DNA of 64,000 bases from Zygnema cylindricum (taxonomy: Eukaryota > Streptophyta > Zygnematophyceae > Zygnematales > Zygnemataceae). Every line of letters begins with the position of its first letter. The first letter of the stretch is position 1. The translations under genes and the position numbers were made by a program. The stretch spans positions 124,001 through 188,000 of the forward strand of contig JBBHKE010003260.1 in assembly GCA_037447655.1 (NCBI GenBank), given 5' to 3'. Below the pieces are notes generated by a model that was given only the letters and a program-made list of their open reading frames with translations, was not told where the DNA came from and did not search any database. Positions 11,793 through 23,491 of this stretch are shown here, piece after piece.

Positions 11793-14700
11793 ATGGCCCC
11801 TCACAAGCGGCGGGCGTCGCGATCCCCGTCATCATCTTCTTTGGAGTGTGCTCGACCTCGTTTGGAAGCCTCAGATGAGACCCTTACCCCTCCACAACAC
11901 CCCTCCCAGACCATCCCTCCCCCCCTCCCCACCTTACCCTTACCTGTATGTACCTTTCCCTTCATCCTTGCAAACCTTTGCACAAACCCATGTGGGGAAG
12001 CACATCCCGATGACCGCATGCCCCTCCTAGCTCCAACGAACCTTATTTCATCCTCATCTTTATGCCCAGAGCCTCCCTCTAATCCTGTTCTCCCTTTTCG
12101 TCCCCCCAATTTTGAGGAGCATTCTCAACATTTGCATACACACTCGCATGTCCACCCGCCCGCCCCTATAGTTTCTCCTGCGGCTCTTTTACTCACCGAG
12201 CCCGCTTTGACTCCCCCATCGAATCCTAGTCCTCTTAGGGTGTCGTGCCCTCAGTGTGAAAAGTTGTATGTTGCGGGGGGGGGGGTTTCTCGCGACATTT
12301 GAGGTCATGTCCTCTCACCCCCAAAGGAATTCCGACCCTCACCAAAGGCCATCCTCCTCCCTCAATTGTCCGCCAACAACACTCTCCTACTGATTGGGAC
12401 TATGTTCGGCCCTTAGACGTCCTTGGGTGTTACCACCTAGATTATCCTCGGCCTAGGCTCTACACTCGTATTCCTAACCATCTTCGTGAATCTGTCCAGG
12501 CGGCTCTTCGACTCCCTTTGGCTTTATTGGCCGTCGACATCTCCAACGACGCAGCGTGGCACTTACTTTTCTTATTCCCGCTTTGGGTTTTGGTTTTGCC
12601 AACGAGGGGGGGGGGGCGAGCAGGGCTCGTGAGACTAAAGCGCGTTGTCAACGGTTTTTTAGAGGGGATTGGGAATCCTTGCAGCAAAAGCATATGGATC
12701 GTGTCAAAAGTCTTTCCATGTCCCCCCCTTAACGTCGTGCCCCGCTCCCAAGCTCCACGGCTAGGTTGCATCGAACAGTCCACCTTGGTCGTTCTGGCGA
12801 GTATTCTCGGGCTGCTCGTGCTCTTCGACCTTTCCAACCATCTCCGTCTTCCGAGGCGACTGTTGAGGCATTATGTCTGTTACATCCTATGTCCCTTGAA
12901 GAGATCCTCCCTTTTGTGGAAGTTCATGATCCTCTTGAATCGTTCGGCTTCGAGCGGGAGGCATTTACTACAACTTTGCTTCGGTCACCTCATCTTTCTG
13001 AGGGGGGCCCATCTGGGATGGTGTTCGAACTCCTCCATGACGTATTTCCTCATGACACCCCTTCTCGAGGTTTTGATCTTCTTTTTAAGGTGGCTTCATA
13101 AATGGCTCGAGGGCATGTTCCTCACAATGGTGTACCCCTTCTCTCTGCGGCTCGCCTTGTTGCTATTACTAAGCCTGCTGGGGGAATTCGCCCAATTGCT
13201 ATCGGTGAGGTGTTATACCATTTAGTCGCTCGCGCGATGTGTATTCAACTCCAAGGGGCTTTTCGTGACCATTTCTCACCACACCAGTTTGGCGTAGCTA
13301 CAATGGGGGGTTGTGAGGCGGTTATTCATGGTCTTCGGGCTGTTTTGGATCTCTATCAGGATTGGGTGGTCCTCCAGGTAGATGTTGCTAACGCCTTTAA
13401 CACTGTCAACCGTAATGTTATCTTACGAGAATTCAGGCATGCTCCATCTCCTATCAACCAAATTTTCCTTTTTGTTCGTGCTTTTTATTCTCGTCCGAGC
13501 TCCCTCATCTTTCCTCTTGGTGGTCCCTTAGGTGAGGTTGCCACTTTGAAGTCTGCGATTGGCATTCGCCAAGGTGATCCTTTGGGGAGGACCCTTTTTG
13601 CATTGGCTCACCTTCAAGCTTTACACGACTCTGCTACGACTTTCCCTGGTTGTTTATTCCCTTCCATCGCAAATGATACTCATTTTGTGGGCCCTCGTGA
13701 CCAAGTTTTATCTGCCTTTTCCCATTTTGCGGAGCAACTTCGTCGGATTGGTTTTTCAATTAAGTCGTCTAAATGTGTGGCTTGGTGCCGTGAAGGCTTA
13801 CCTTCGGACTTCCCTGTTCGTGTGGGTTTCCGAATCGCATCTCCGACAAATGGTATTAAAGTTTTAGGCTCTCCTATTGGTGCCCCATCTTTTGTGAACC
13901 AAGCTGTCACTGATGCTTTGTTGGAGGACCACTCGCACTCCGATGAACTTCCTAAGCTCTCTGACTCCCAAGTGGCATTTCAAATCCTCACTCGTTCCTT
14001 TGCTCAACGTCCTCTCTATCTCGCTCGGACGTTACCACCAACGACTCTTTTTTTGTCTTCTATAAAGGAGTTCGAAGATCGACTTTTTAGTGTTCTCCAT
14101 CACCTCGTTGGGCATGGGATTTTTGATCAGCTAGAGGGCTCATTTGCACGCCGTCAAGCTAGCCTTCCAATTTTTCGACGGGGGTTTGGGTTTGATTCCG
14201 GTGGCTTGGGTTGCTCCAACGATTTTTTTGGGTAGTTGGGCTTTAGTGGCGCCCGCCATCACTTCTCGTTTTATAGCAAATGATGTTCCCATTCTAGCCC
14301 AAGTCATCTCTAAAGTAGAGGACAATATTTTTTCCTTTTTATCAAGCTCTTCTCTCCGCTCGTGCACTCCTTCCACCTGATGCTAGAAACCAAGCGTCAC
14401 CTTTTCCGTCTCTTATTGATGATAGTAATTACCATGTGCAGCATCGTATATCCGAGCAGTTGGCAGTCGCTGAATTCCATAATTTATTAAATGCGCTACG
14501 TTCAACTCATTCTCGTGCTCGTTTACGTTCGTGTTTTGTTCTTGGAGCTGGTGCGTGGTTACATGCAACACCTATTTTTTCGACACTTCGTATGACGTCT
14601 AACTAGTTCACTTCTGCTATCCGCCTCTGTTTGGGTTTGCCTCACCCTCCGCTTCTTGGGCGTCCCAACTTTGTTTGCAAATAACCTATTGACTCCGACG

Positions 14701-15326
14701 GCATCCATTTACTTCGTTGCTTGCGGGGGGGTGAACGTACCGTCGCGTATAATTTGGTTCGTGATGCGATTGCTGCGATGGGTGTCGAAGCAGGCTACAC
14801 TGTGAAGCGGGAGGTTTCTCATATCTTACCTCCTCGTTCCCAATCTAGTGGTCTCCGTAGTCCTCGGGTTGACTTGGTTTTCCTCCACGGGACTGGGAGG
14901 ACCTTGGGTGATGTGGTCCTTACTGATCCGACTGGGACCCACATTTCTTCTCGCGCGGCAAAGCATACGGGCGTGGCGGCTGGGGACGCAGCGACATCTA
15001 AGGAAAGGGGTTACGCTCACCGAGACTTGGCTGACCAGTTTGTCCCATTTGCAACAGAGATTTTTGGTTCCTTGGACAAGTCTTTCGATGATTTTCTTCG
15101 CAACTGTGCTAAGAGAGCTTTTGAATCCACAGGTCTAAGGAGTCCTCCCCCAAGCCTCCTCGTTGCTTTTTACCGTCAACGTGTTTCAGTTGCCCTTCAA
15201 CGAGTGCAAGCTGCGGCCTTCTCCGTCGAAGCACGGTGGCGGATGATAAGCGGGGCCTTCAGATCTTCCTCCACGGGATCCAGTCCACATCCACGATCTT
15301 CGAGGGTGTGGAATTTAGTTTGTTAG
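11793..15326 (+). pseudogene. non-LTR retrotransposon with RT and restriction-like endonuclease (R2-like layout), inactivated
   Basis: One long polyprotein can be followed through several frames: a Pro/Ser-rich N-terminus; a CCHC finger (CPQCEKLYV, then SRHLRSC) split by a frameshift in the 11-G run at 12275; a reverse transcriptase (LQVDVANAFNTVN, GIRQGDPLG); a Cys/His knuckle (GIHLLRC); and a PD-(D/E)XK-like endonuclease (RVDLVF, then DVVLTDPT) with a C-terminal helical tail. Such elements nick DNA with the endonuclease and copy their RNA at the nick. Lesions: indels at G or C runs 12275, 12606 and 12722, TAA at 13099, frame changes near 14145 and 14335, TAG at 14604, and TAA at 14682 where the second knuckle Cys is expected. 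The RT catalytic box reads IANDT (13666-13680) instead of xADDT. The element is dead. Its exact clade (R2, Utopia or another RLE group) is not determined. Confidence 0.88.
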
Positions 15327-15560
15327 GGTTGTGGGGCATCATATAGAGTGGGTTTTTCTTTTTTGTCTAGTCATCTGTGGTTTTTTGTTTAGTCTTGCTA
15401 GTTAGCCTAGCTGCTTTTGTTTTCCTCATTTGTTTGTTTTGTTTTGCTTTAGTAACTGCTGGCTTTGTAGTCTTCAAATGTTCTATTTCTTTTTTTTTAC
15501 CCCCTTTGTACTTTGATGGTTTTTCCATCGCACTTTCTGTAATAAAGTTTTCCTTTTCGC
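15327..15560 (+). other. LINE 3' untranslated region with hairpin and polyadenylation signal
   Basis: After the last open frame comes a T-rich leader, then 'ttgtactttgatgg' with the inverted pair GATGG (15515-15519) / CCATC (15525-15529), followed within 15 bp by AATAAAG. The same arrangement recurs at 17415-17455 and, on the minus strand, at about 20655-20690. That marks it as the conserved 3' end of the family. Confidence 0.7.
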
Positions 15561-15668
15561 TGCCAAAGTGCAGTGCCTAGGTGTGAACGCAAAGCATTCG
15601 GATTGACGTGTACGATTGAAGCGTACGAATGGTGACGTGATTTGCGTCCACCTTATCGTATCAAATTT

Positions 15669-15782
15669 GTTCACAGCCAGAGAAAATTGTTCATATCTGG
15701 CAACAACTTCTGAATAGGGTACAGTACTGCACTGTACTTTTCATGAACCCTTTTCTGTCGTCATCACGCTTTGCTTTCGTTT
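15669..15782. repeat. 113-bp repeat, unoccupied copy of the MITE target
   Basis: This stretch ('cacagccagagaaaattgtt..' through 'cacgctttgctttcgtt') is repeated at 18187-18240 plus 18793-18850, where it is interrupted by a MITE at the TA corresponding to 15725-15726. It is therefore a pre-insertion (empty) site paralogue. Confidence 0.9.
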
Positions 15783-17015
15783 GCTGCATTCACACCGGAA
15801 TGGATGATGAATTATATGAGGAAACGAATAATCCCGTACCATACATTTCGCAAAACACCAAAAACAGAGGCGCCAAACTGACCGACTGCTCGGCTGTCAA
15901 CCTTTTTGGAGCGTAGCGACGGACAATATATACGATATGGAGCGTAGCAACCGCACAAAAACGTACGGTCAAATGCGTCAAAACTTGACAACTCTCGTAA
16001 GTTATCTTTTTTTCCGGAAACCCTTTTCGGAATGCAAAAATCCGACTTTGAAAAAACATGAAGTCGTATCCCGAATGAATGATCCGTACTGTAACTAAAT
16101 TTTTTAAAATGATAACCCATAAACGAATAGCCAATCAAAATCATCTAGAATAGAACGTCAAAAAATCTTAACTTAAAATTTTTTGGTAATTTTGACGAAA
16201 CATCTTCCCCCATTCTTATCTCACCTCCAACGCGCCCATCTCCCATCTTTTTTAGGATGTTTTTTGGTTTTTTAGGTTGTGGTCTTTTTAATGCTTATTT
16301 ACCTTCTATTTTTTTGGTATCTGTTTGCTGACCTTTAAGGAAACTAAGTGGAATAGAAGGAAACCGTTTTCTGGGTTATGGTTGATGTAGGTACAAACTC
16401 TTATAGCCAAAGAGAAGGAGAGACAAGTCCAGGCTCTCATAAAGCACCAAGTTATGGTGGAAGCCTATGAGCGAAAATAGTCGGCCAAAGAAATCGACCA
16501 ATGAGTGGCTCCCATTCAGAAAACATTTGTGGCGTTAAATGCGGAAGTGAAGGAACTTTTGTAGTCCATTGAGGACTGCTGATTTTTTTAACCAACGTTT
16601 GAAAGGAAGGCTCTAGACAAGTCTCCACTTTCGGAGTCAAAGTACCGGTGGTGCTCTTACTTTTGCAATTGTTAGAATTGCAATATGGGATTTTGGTTCA
16701 TCTTTAGTGTGGGTCAGTTATGTCGCGCATCATGTCGCGCATTTCATTTCATTTCATTAGTACTTTTGGTTTCGTTTGATTAAGTGTGAACGGTTTGGTC
16801 TATTTCGTTTGTGTACGGGGCTTCTAGTACTTCCTGTTCGTGCGTTGTACGTCTAGCAGTTTCGTTTCGTGTTGATAGCGTCGTACTTTAAGTACTGTAC
16901 TCTTAGATGTTTCGTTTCGAGTAGTTTCAATTTGCGTCGTACTCTTTTATGCGTCCAAAGTACATGCGACTCTTCTAGAATTAGATTTCTAGATGTAATC
17001 TGGCGACTTGACTCT
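15783..17015. other. intergenic DNA without recognised gene
   Basis: Short open frames occur on the minus strand (for example 15790-16144) but resemble no family. The interval 16740-16980 is rich in 'ttcgt..gtac' words like other AT-rich parts of the window. Nothing is assigned. Confidence 0.4.
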
Positions 17016-17465
17016 CATGTCATCCTTTTACCGCCAATGTATCTCTGTTGCCCTTCAACGATCTCAAGCATCTGCCCTTATCCGACAGAGCACGGTGATG
17101 AACGATGGTCGAGGCCTACGAGATTTACCTCCTCGCCACCTGGTGCACATTGATGATATTTGTTCCTCGGACCTTTAGTGTAGTTTTGTTTTAGGCTTTG
17201 GGCTGACGACCCTCTTTTGTCATCTAGAGCCTTTGTATAGTGTAGTTTTAAGTGCTTTTGTAGTTTAATTTTAGTGTTTGATTTTCGTTTCCAATGTTTT
17301 CTATGCTTTCTTTTGCTCTTAGTGTTGGTTAGCATTTACAATTTCTATACGTACTTTTGGATTCACAATTCTAGCCTTTAGTGGTAGTGAACACTTTTCC
17401 TTTTCAATCAAGTTTTGTACTTTGATGGTTTAACCATCGCGCTTTTCATAATAAAATCTTCCCTA
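17016..17465 (+). pseudogene. 5'-truncated LINE copy (3' end only)
   Basis: The copy aligns with the larger element: 'ttttaccgccaatg..cagttgcccttcaacga' at 17028 matches 15168 onwards, and the 3' tail 'ttgtactttgatggtttaaccatc' with AATAAAA matches 15505-15550. RT and endonuclease are absent. 5' truncation is what target-primed reverse transcription normally leaves. Confidence 0.8.
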
Positions 17466-18180
17466 CTAACTTAAAGGTCATCTAGTGAGGGATTAGCTAC
17501 TACTAAGGAGAAATCTTTGTACAGTTAATGAATGATACTTAATGTGAGATTTCCTCTTTTGAATTATGTATTGTCTCTATCTACGTTAATGAGAATTTAA
17601 TGTATGAAATGCGAGCTGGTTGATAATTGATTGAAGTTAAATCCGCTTCCGCATTGTGTAATTTGTCAATTTTATGCGCATTCCGATTGTGTTACCGATC
17701 CTTTCAGCAATCTCTAGTTACCTAATTGCACCCATCTTTATGGATATGTAAGTGCAAATATAAGTGCCTTTTTTGTTATAAATGTAGAGAAGGAGTTCTA
17801 TGTGTGTCTGATTCAGTTTTCAGTTCTGGTATTCAGCTGTTCGCAGATGGGACGGTTTTTTTTTCGGTTTTTGGCACTACAAAGTATGTTTTCTTTTGAG
17901 AAATGAGAAATATTTGTAGAGAGATTTTAAAAACTTTCACAAAAAAAAATGATGTCCACTTTATCTTATCGATACCAAAGTTGATTTCTTTTAACTTTTT
18001 TCAATTGGAATATAAGCACTCAGCTTGTAATAAAAAAAATTTTGTTGACATTATGGGATCCACAATGTGAACATATGAACTAGTTGTTTTTTGTTGGTAA
18101 GTTTTAATTTACACTGCTGAAGAAAGTCAAATGTATATGGCATTTTGTTTGTGCCATTTTTCCTTTTTTTTCATTTAGTT
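17466..18180. other. AT-rich intergenic DNA
   Basis: I see no coding region or recognisable repeat between the LINE 3' end and the MITE target repeat that starts near 18181. Confidence 0.5.
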
Positions 18181-18240
18181 TGTTTCACAGCCAGAGAAAA
18201 TTGTTCATATCTGGCAACAACTTCTGAATAGGGTACAGTA

Positions 18241-18792
18241 CACCGTCAATCGCTGTTAGAGTATATAACGCCAATTCGGTGCCCTTTTTTCAAAAAAAAA
18301 AACCTTAAATACAATCCATAATTCTATTTTTTCCATTATTCTAATTAGGGTTTTATTTCAATTAGCGTTAATAATGGAAGTACACCTCAATGGAAATAGT
18401 GTGGCGTACGGAAAGGATATCTCTGTACGAAATGGTACTTTTTGAATTACAAAGGCATAAAAAGACACTTAACATTATTGCACACACATGTGAATGTGCA
18501 CTGCAAGAAAGAGACGCAAACTCGTCGAAAAAAATCACGTTCTCATATGTTCGTCCGTCGACCGTGTGAACAACGCGACGGCGTACGAATTGTCAGAATT
18601 TGTACGGATACATATATTACTGTAGACATTTTAAGGGCGGGTATTTATTATTCTGGACAACCCAAATTACAGTTAGTGATTAATTAGTATATATATTTTT
18701 TTTCAAAAAAAAAATAATTCCCGATTAGTGTTAATAACACTAATTCTTTTTTTACGCTATTTATTCCTTTACTCTAATAGCGATTGACGGTG
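18241..18792. mobile_element. TA-type MITE inserted in a duplicated target (filled site)
   Basis: The 552-bp element has terminal repeats CACCGTCAATCGCTGTTAGAG and CTCTAATAGCGATTGACGGTG. TA precedes (18239-18240) and follows it (18793-18794). The flanks 'gggtacagTA' and 'TActgtactgtactttt' join into the uninterrupted paralogue 'gggtacagTActgcactgtactttt' at 15718-15736. That proves insertion into a single TA, which was duplicated. No transposase is encoded. Confidence 0.95.
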
Positions 18793-18849
18793 TACTGTAC
18801 TGTACTTTTCATGAACCCTTTTCTGTCGTCATCACGCTTTGCTTTCGTT

Positions 18850-19330
18850 GAAACGGACCTTGCGAAGCATTTTCTTCCATTTGTCATGTCACACTTTTCC
18901 CTCTTTTGTGAAGTGCAACTGTTGTGACCGCTCTGCTTCCGTACTAATTTCTGTACTTTCTACTACAGTAATTTCGCCAATTTAGTTGTACTTACACGGC
19001 CTTCCGTATTTTCTAATTTGCGAACCCGACAAATTCGTCTGCTATTGAAAATTTTAAAATTATGATTTGGTGTACCAGGCGACCGAATAATATCGAGGCG
19101 ATCTAGCTATATCCAAATATTCCAGCATACCCTAACGATGATTACAGTATAAGGGGGTTTTCTTAACATCCCGTGATCCCGTCCATACGTACCTTTCAAT
19201 CTAAGGACAAAAAACAGCAACCTGCATTTAAAGGACAATTCATGACCTAAACAAAAGCGTTGACTGGCTACGTGGCACAACTACCTATAGGGTACTCTTA
19301 GTTTTTCTGGCCGAGTGTGGTAAATTGCAG
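18850..19330. other. intergenic DNA without recognised gene
   Basis: No coding potential or repeat structure is evident here. Confidence 0.4.
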
Positions 19331-19332
19331 TA

Positions 19333-20580
19333 CACCGCCAATCGTTATTAGCGTTGTGTACACTAATTCCGTCCCGCTTTTTTTTTTATTCTCCATTAGT
19401 GCAGCTCATTCTATTTTTTTCTTTATTCTATTTAGGGTTTTTTTCAGTACGCTTACTCTTAAATAGAGTGGTGTACGGTCAGTGTCAGTTCGTACATAAA
19501 TTTTCCTTTTTAAGTTAAAAAGTACAATTAATTAGTTTTAGTAACTGCGGACGCATGAGAATGTGCGTTCTAAAAAGGAAAAAAAACTAGGTCGTAAAAA
19601 TTCCCGTTCGCACATACTCGTCGACAGCCGCGTTTCAACCGTGTGAATGTACGATTTGTGTACGATTTGTTAGATTTTGTACGAAGACCTATATTAGTGT
19701 AAGCATGTTTGCGACCGACATTTTGTATTTCAAAGATCCAAATTACCATAATCAAACAATTAGAATGTATGATTTTTTCCATAGTAGTCCAGTGCGCATA
19801 ATACGCACGAAACGAATGCGCGAATACTACGCACGATTCGCATTTAACGATGAAAAAATTATTATTAAATGCGTACCTAACTATGTATCCGTGCATTTTC
19901 GTACATTTGCGTACAATTTTCGTACATTTCAGTACTTTGAGGGGGTTTGAGGAATTTTAGGGTACATTCTCGTGCGTTCTCAAATATTTATGTTAAACAG
20001 CCAACTATTATTCGTACATTTGCGTACAGTGTCCGTATTTTTTCGTACTTTTTACGGTTATTATTTTGAGATTTTTAGGGTACATTTTCGTAATTTTCCG
20101 TAAATTTCAGTTATACGGACTTACATTTTTCGTACATATACGTACGGCATCCGTATATTTCAGTACTTTTAGGGTTATTGATGGGGGGATTTTAGGGTGT
20201 TTAGGGTACTTCTCGTGCATTTCCTACATTCCGGTAAATTACAGTACAGCTGCCTTACATTATCCGTACTTTTAGGTTTTTTAAGGTACACACGTCGTAC
20301 AAAGCCGTACATTTTCGTATGTTTTCGTACGTTTTAGGTTTTTTAAGGATTTTTTAGGGTTAAAGGGATGGTTTTCGTACGTTTTCGTACATCGTACAGC
20401 GATAACTAACGAACGGTATGAAGGTAACGAATACGACGTAGTTTTCGGAAAAAAGTCGAAATTCGTCTGAATAGGACAACTATGATTTTTTCCAAAATTT
20501 TCAAATTCTTAAATAGTGTGCACCACGGTAATTATTTTTATACGCTAAAAAAACTTACACGCTAATAACGATTGGCGGTG
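19333..20580. mobile_element. long TA-type element (1.25 kb) with GTAC-rich interior
   Basis: The ends are near-perfect inverted repeats: CACCGCCAATCGTTATTAGC on the left, and the same sequence read on the minus strand at the right end. TA flanks both sides (19331-19332, 20581-20582). The interior from about 19860 to 20400 repeats words such as 'cgtacattt' and 'gtacgtttt' at roughly 15-25 bp spacing. No transposase-like frame is seen. It may have grown by capturing or expanding this simple sequence. Confidence 0.88.
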
Positions 20581-20639
20581 TACTTTACGCCAGTCGTTTC
20601 TTTTCTTTTTTTATTAGCGCTATTGAAAGAATATTATAT

Positions 20640-20695
20640 TGCCAAAAAAGTACGATGGTGAAACCGTCAAAGTACAAAACATGATTGTACCTGTC
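20640..20695 (-). pseudogene. LINE 3' terminus fragment
   Basis: Read on the minus strand, 'tgttttgtactttgacggtttcaccatcgtac' matches the conserved LINE 3' end at 15505-15530 and 17413-17440. Only about 35-50 bp are recognisable, so this is a short remnant. Confidence 0.5.
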
Positions 20696-20699
20696 TACC

Positions 20700-21212
20700 T
20701 GAACAGAGTTGATGGCCATCACGCAAAGTACACCAGGACCTTCAAGCCACTAGCGTACGGCAAAAAATGCACTCAGCCGTACGATTTTAACCTCCTTTAG
20801 AAACTTGTCATAGATATTTGTGTCGCATAGTTCACCAATATGGGCACCGGCGATAGGATACGAGATGGTACGGAACCACCAATCAAAACTTCCAACGCAG
20901 CATAGTACACTCGCCTACGCTGTCGTTTACGTAAATTCTAGCAAAGCGTTACCAAAAAGCTTTAGTTTCTCCAGCTGGACACGCGTAGCTTTTAGGGCCC
21001 CGACAGCGAGACGCGTCGAAATGTGATTCGATAATGGCGAAAGGTGTGCATACGACATTACAACGGCTTTCAGCATGTTCTATAACCGCGCTGACACGTG
21101 CACTGAATCCACCACGTCACCGGGCGGCAAATCTGGCTTTTCTGACGAGGAAGCTCCACTGTCTACAGCTGTTCGTAATTTGCGCGAATGCCTCCTATTG
21201 GTTCAAAAATCG
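20700..21212. other. intergenic DNA without recognised gene
   Basis: Two short plus-strand frames (from 20820 and 21034) are unlike anything I recognise. This is the last sequence before the left copy of the tandem duplication. Confidence 0.4.
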
Positions 21213-21718
21213 ACACCTGTCTCGGATTAGCGACAGGCGGCTCGATTATTTCGAACTTTTAAGGAAATGAGAAGCGCATACGTCATGCTTGCCGTCCGCA
21301 AGCGCTTACGTCACCCTGTCGTAAATAAACGGTCGATGTACACAATAGTACGTGTCTCGTACGGCTGTTCAGCGAGTTGACGGCCAGCCCGATGGTTACC
21401 TTTGACCGCTAAAACAACGCAAGCAACCGCTAAATATTTTGCCGCGCTTGTGAATGTCAACCGCCATATGATAAAACCAACAATCGAACATGGCAATCCA
21501 AATGGTACGGTAAACTAAACTGTACGGACCACATATGAATGGACGTGTTCGGCGCAAAAGCTTCGTGACAGCCAGAAAACCACCCTTCTCTATTTCAATT
21601 GGTTTTTGTTCCACTCACTCTCACTGAAACCCTAAAAATATTCAAGGGAGAGCGGTAAAGAGAGAGGAAGTGGAAAGTGAGAGTTAAAGATCCCTCTCCC
21701 TCATCTTCTTACTCCCTT

Positions 21719-21761
21719 CCCCTTTCCCTCCCTCCCTCCCTCCCTCCCTCCCTCCCTCTCC
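21719..21761. repeat. (CCCT)n microsatellite
   Basis: A short pure CCCT tract sits in block I of the duplication, and the same tract lies at about 26914-26956 in copy 2. Confidence 0.85.
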
Positions 21762-23491
21762 CTTTCTCTCTCACCCTCTCGCTCGCCTGAAATTTTTACA
21801 GTGGGACAGCGAAACGGAGAGGGAAGAGGAGAGGAAGAGGGAGAGGGTGAAGAGAGAGCGCAGCGAAATGGAGAGAGCCGGCCTCTCTTTTCAGTTTGTA
21901 CCGCCATCGCCCAAGTGGCACTCTTCCACGAGGTCGAGCCTCGACCCTCATTCTAGAAATCGGGCGGTGGATGATGACCGTCGATTTTGCGCCTTGACAG
22001 TCGGCATCCGGCGCACAAATATGAGCTTTGGCAGCTGTCGCCATGCGTGTATTGCTGCATTTAGTTTTTAGACCAGGGCCACACCCTTTTTCCAGTGTGG
22101 TAAGGTTTTAGGATTTGTCTATTGTTTTACTCTTTTTTTTTTCACCGATAAATGAACAACATTGATGTAACAACAATAATAATACTAATTGATAATATTC
22201 ATTTTCCAGCTCATAGACTAATTTGTAAGTGGCCGATGATTGTCCATGTCGATGGAAAATTAACAACACTAAATTAAACCTCGAGCAATATCTTTGACGT
22301 TGGTAGTAGCCATGATAATTCGGTGTATTTTCTATTTGATGTGATACGACAAGCACCATGCATCACTCATTCGTCAACTTGAGACAGCTTCACCAAACTA
22401 ACATGAAGGTTGTGCAAATAATTGCTTACTAAACAAATAAAACAACTTTCTAGACTTATGGCTTCGAGCCAAAAATATAGGACATTTACGAAATCGACGC
22501 AAGCATGAGTACTATTTACTGAGACATGAAAACCAGCGAAACTATTTTTCTTAGGTAACACATGCAAATTTAAATGTTTTTCTTCTAAATCATTATCATG
22601 ATTCTCATAAAAGAACAATACAATTAATACTAACATTGTTGGTGAAAGGACGACACGCGCCATAATCGACAAAAAAAAAGGATGAACAGAAAAAAAATCG
22701 ATGTTTGTTCACACATTTCAAGATGATAATTTCTACGACCAAAAACGACCGATACAAACAACTATGAACACAATTTCCATAAACCACAAATTACAACTTC
22801 ATTCATCACATCATAAAACCAAAATTGAGCTAATCCTTCTTTATTAAGGCCTCAAAAATGATGAGACCAAATTTCAATTCACAAAAGAATGAACCAATTG
22901 TCCTAATTCTCAAACCTCTCCAAAATGCCTCCTACCCAAAAAAGGCATTTCGCGTTCTCCTCCCAATCTCAAGTCCGGAACAAAACCAAAAACAATTGAA
23001 AGAACAAATGAACAAAATTTCCAATCCAAAAAAGAAACCAAAAAGTCCCCCTACAAACTTTCGGTCACCGTTTCCAAAAAGACAAAATTTAAATCTTCCT
23101 AAAACCCCTTTGTACTCTTTTGTCTATTTGGTAACGGTCACACTTATTTTTTGCGCCGGGCTCGAAGCAAAACGGAAACTGAAACAGATACTGAATCCGG
23201 AACTAGGCCGGAAAACAGAAACGGAATCAGAAGCTGTAACTGAAAATGGTCACTAAAAAATTTATGTCCGTCACAGACCTTATTCTTCCCGAGTCTCTCC
23301 CTCCCTCCATCCCCCCCCCCCCCCCCCAAAAAAAAGAAGTACAGAGGAAAGAGAGAGGGCAATTCTGAACCAAGGAGGCCAAATACGGCCTCCTCACCCT
23401 CCTTCCTATGACGTATCGAAAATGGCGGATTACACGATGATCTCGGCGGTTCTGATAAAACCGAAAGCCTATCCTCTGACCTTTTTGCCCC

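Noticed and set aside
12299-13225. 308-codon frame as an independent gene
   Set aside because: It mixes the true LINE frame at its start with out-of-frame sequence after the G-run indel at 12606. The LINE polyprotein moves to another frame.
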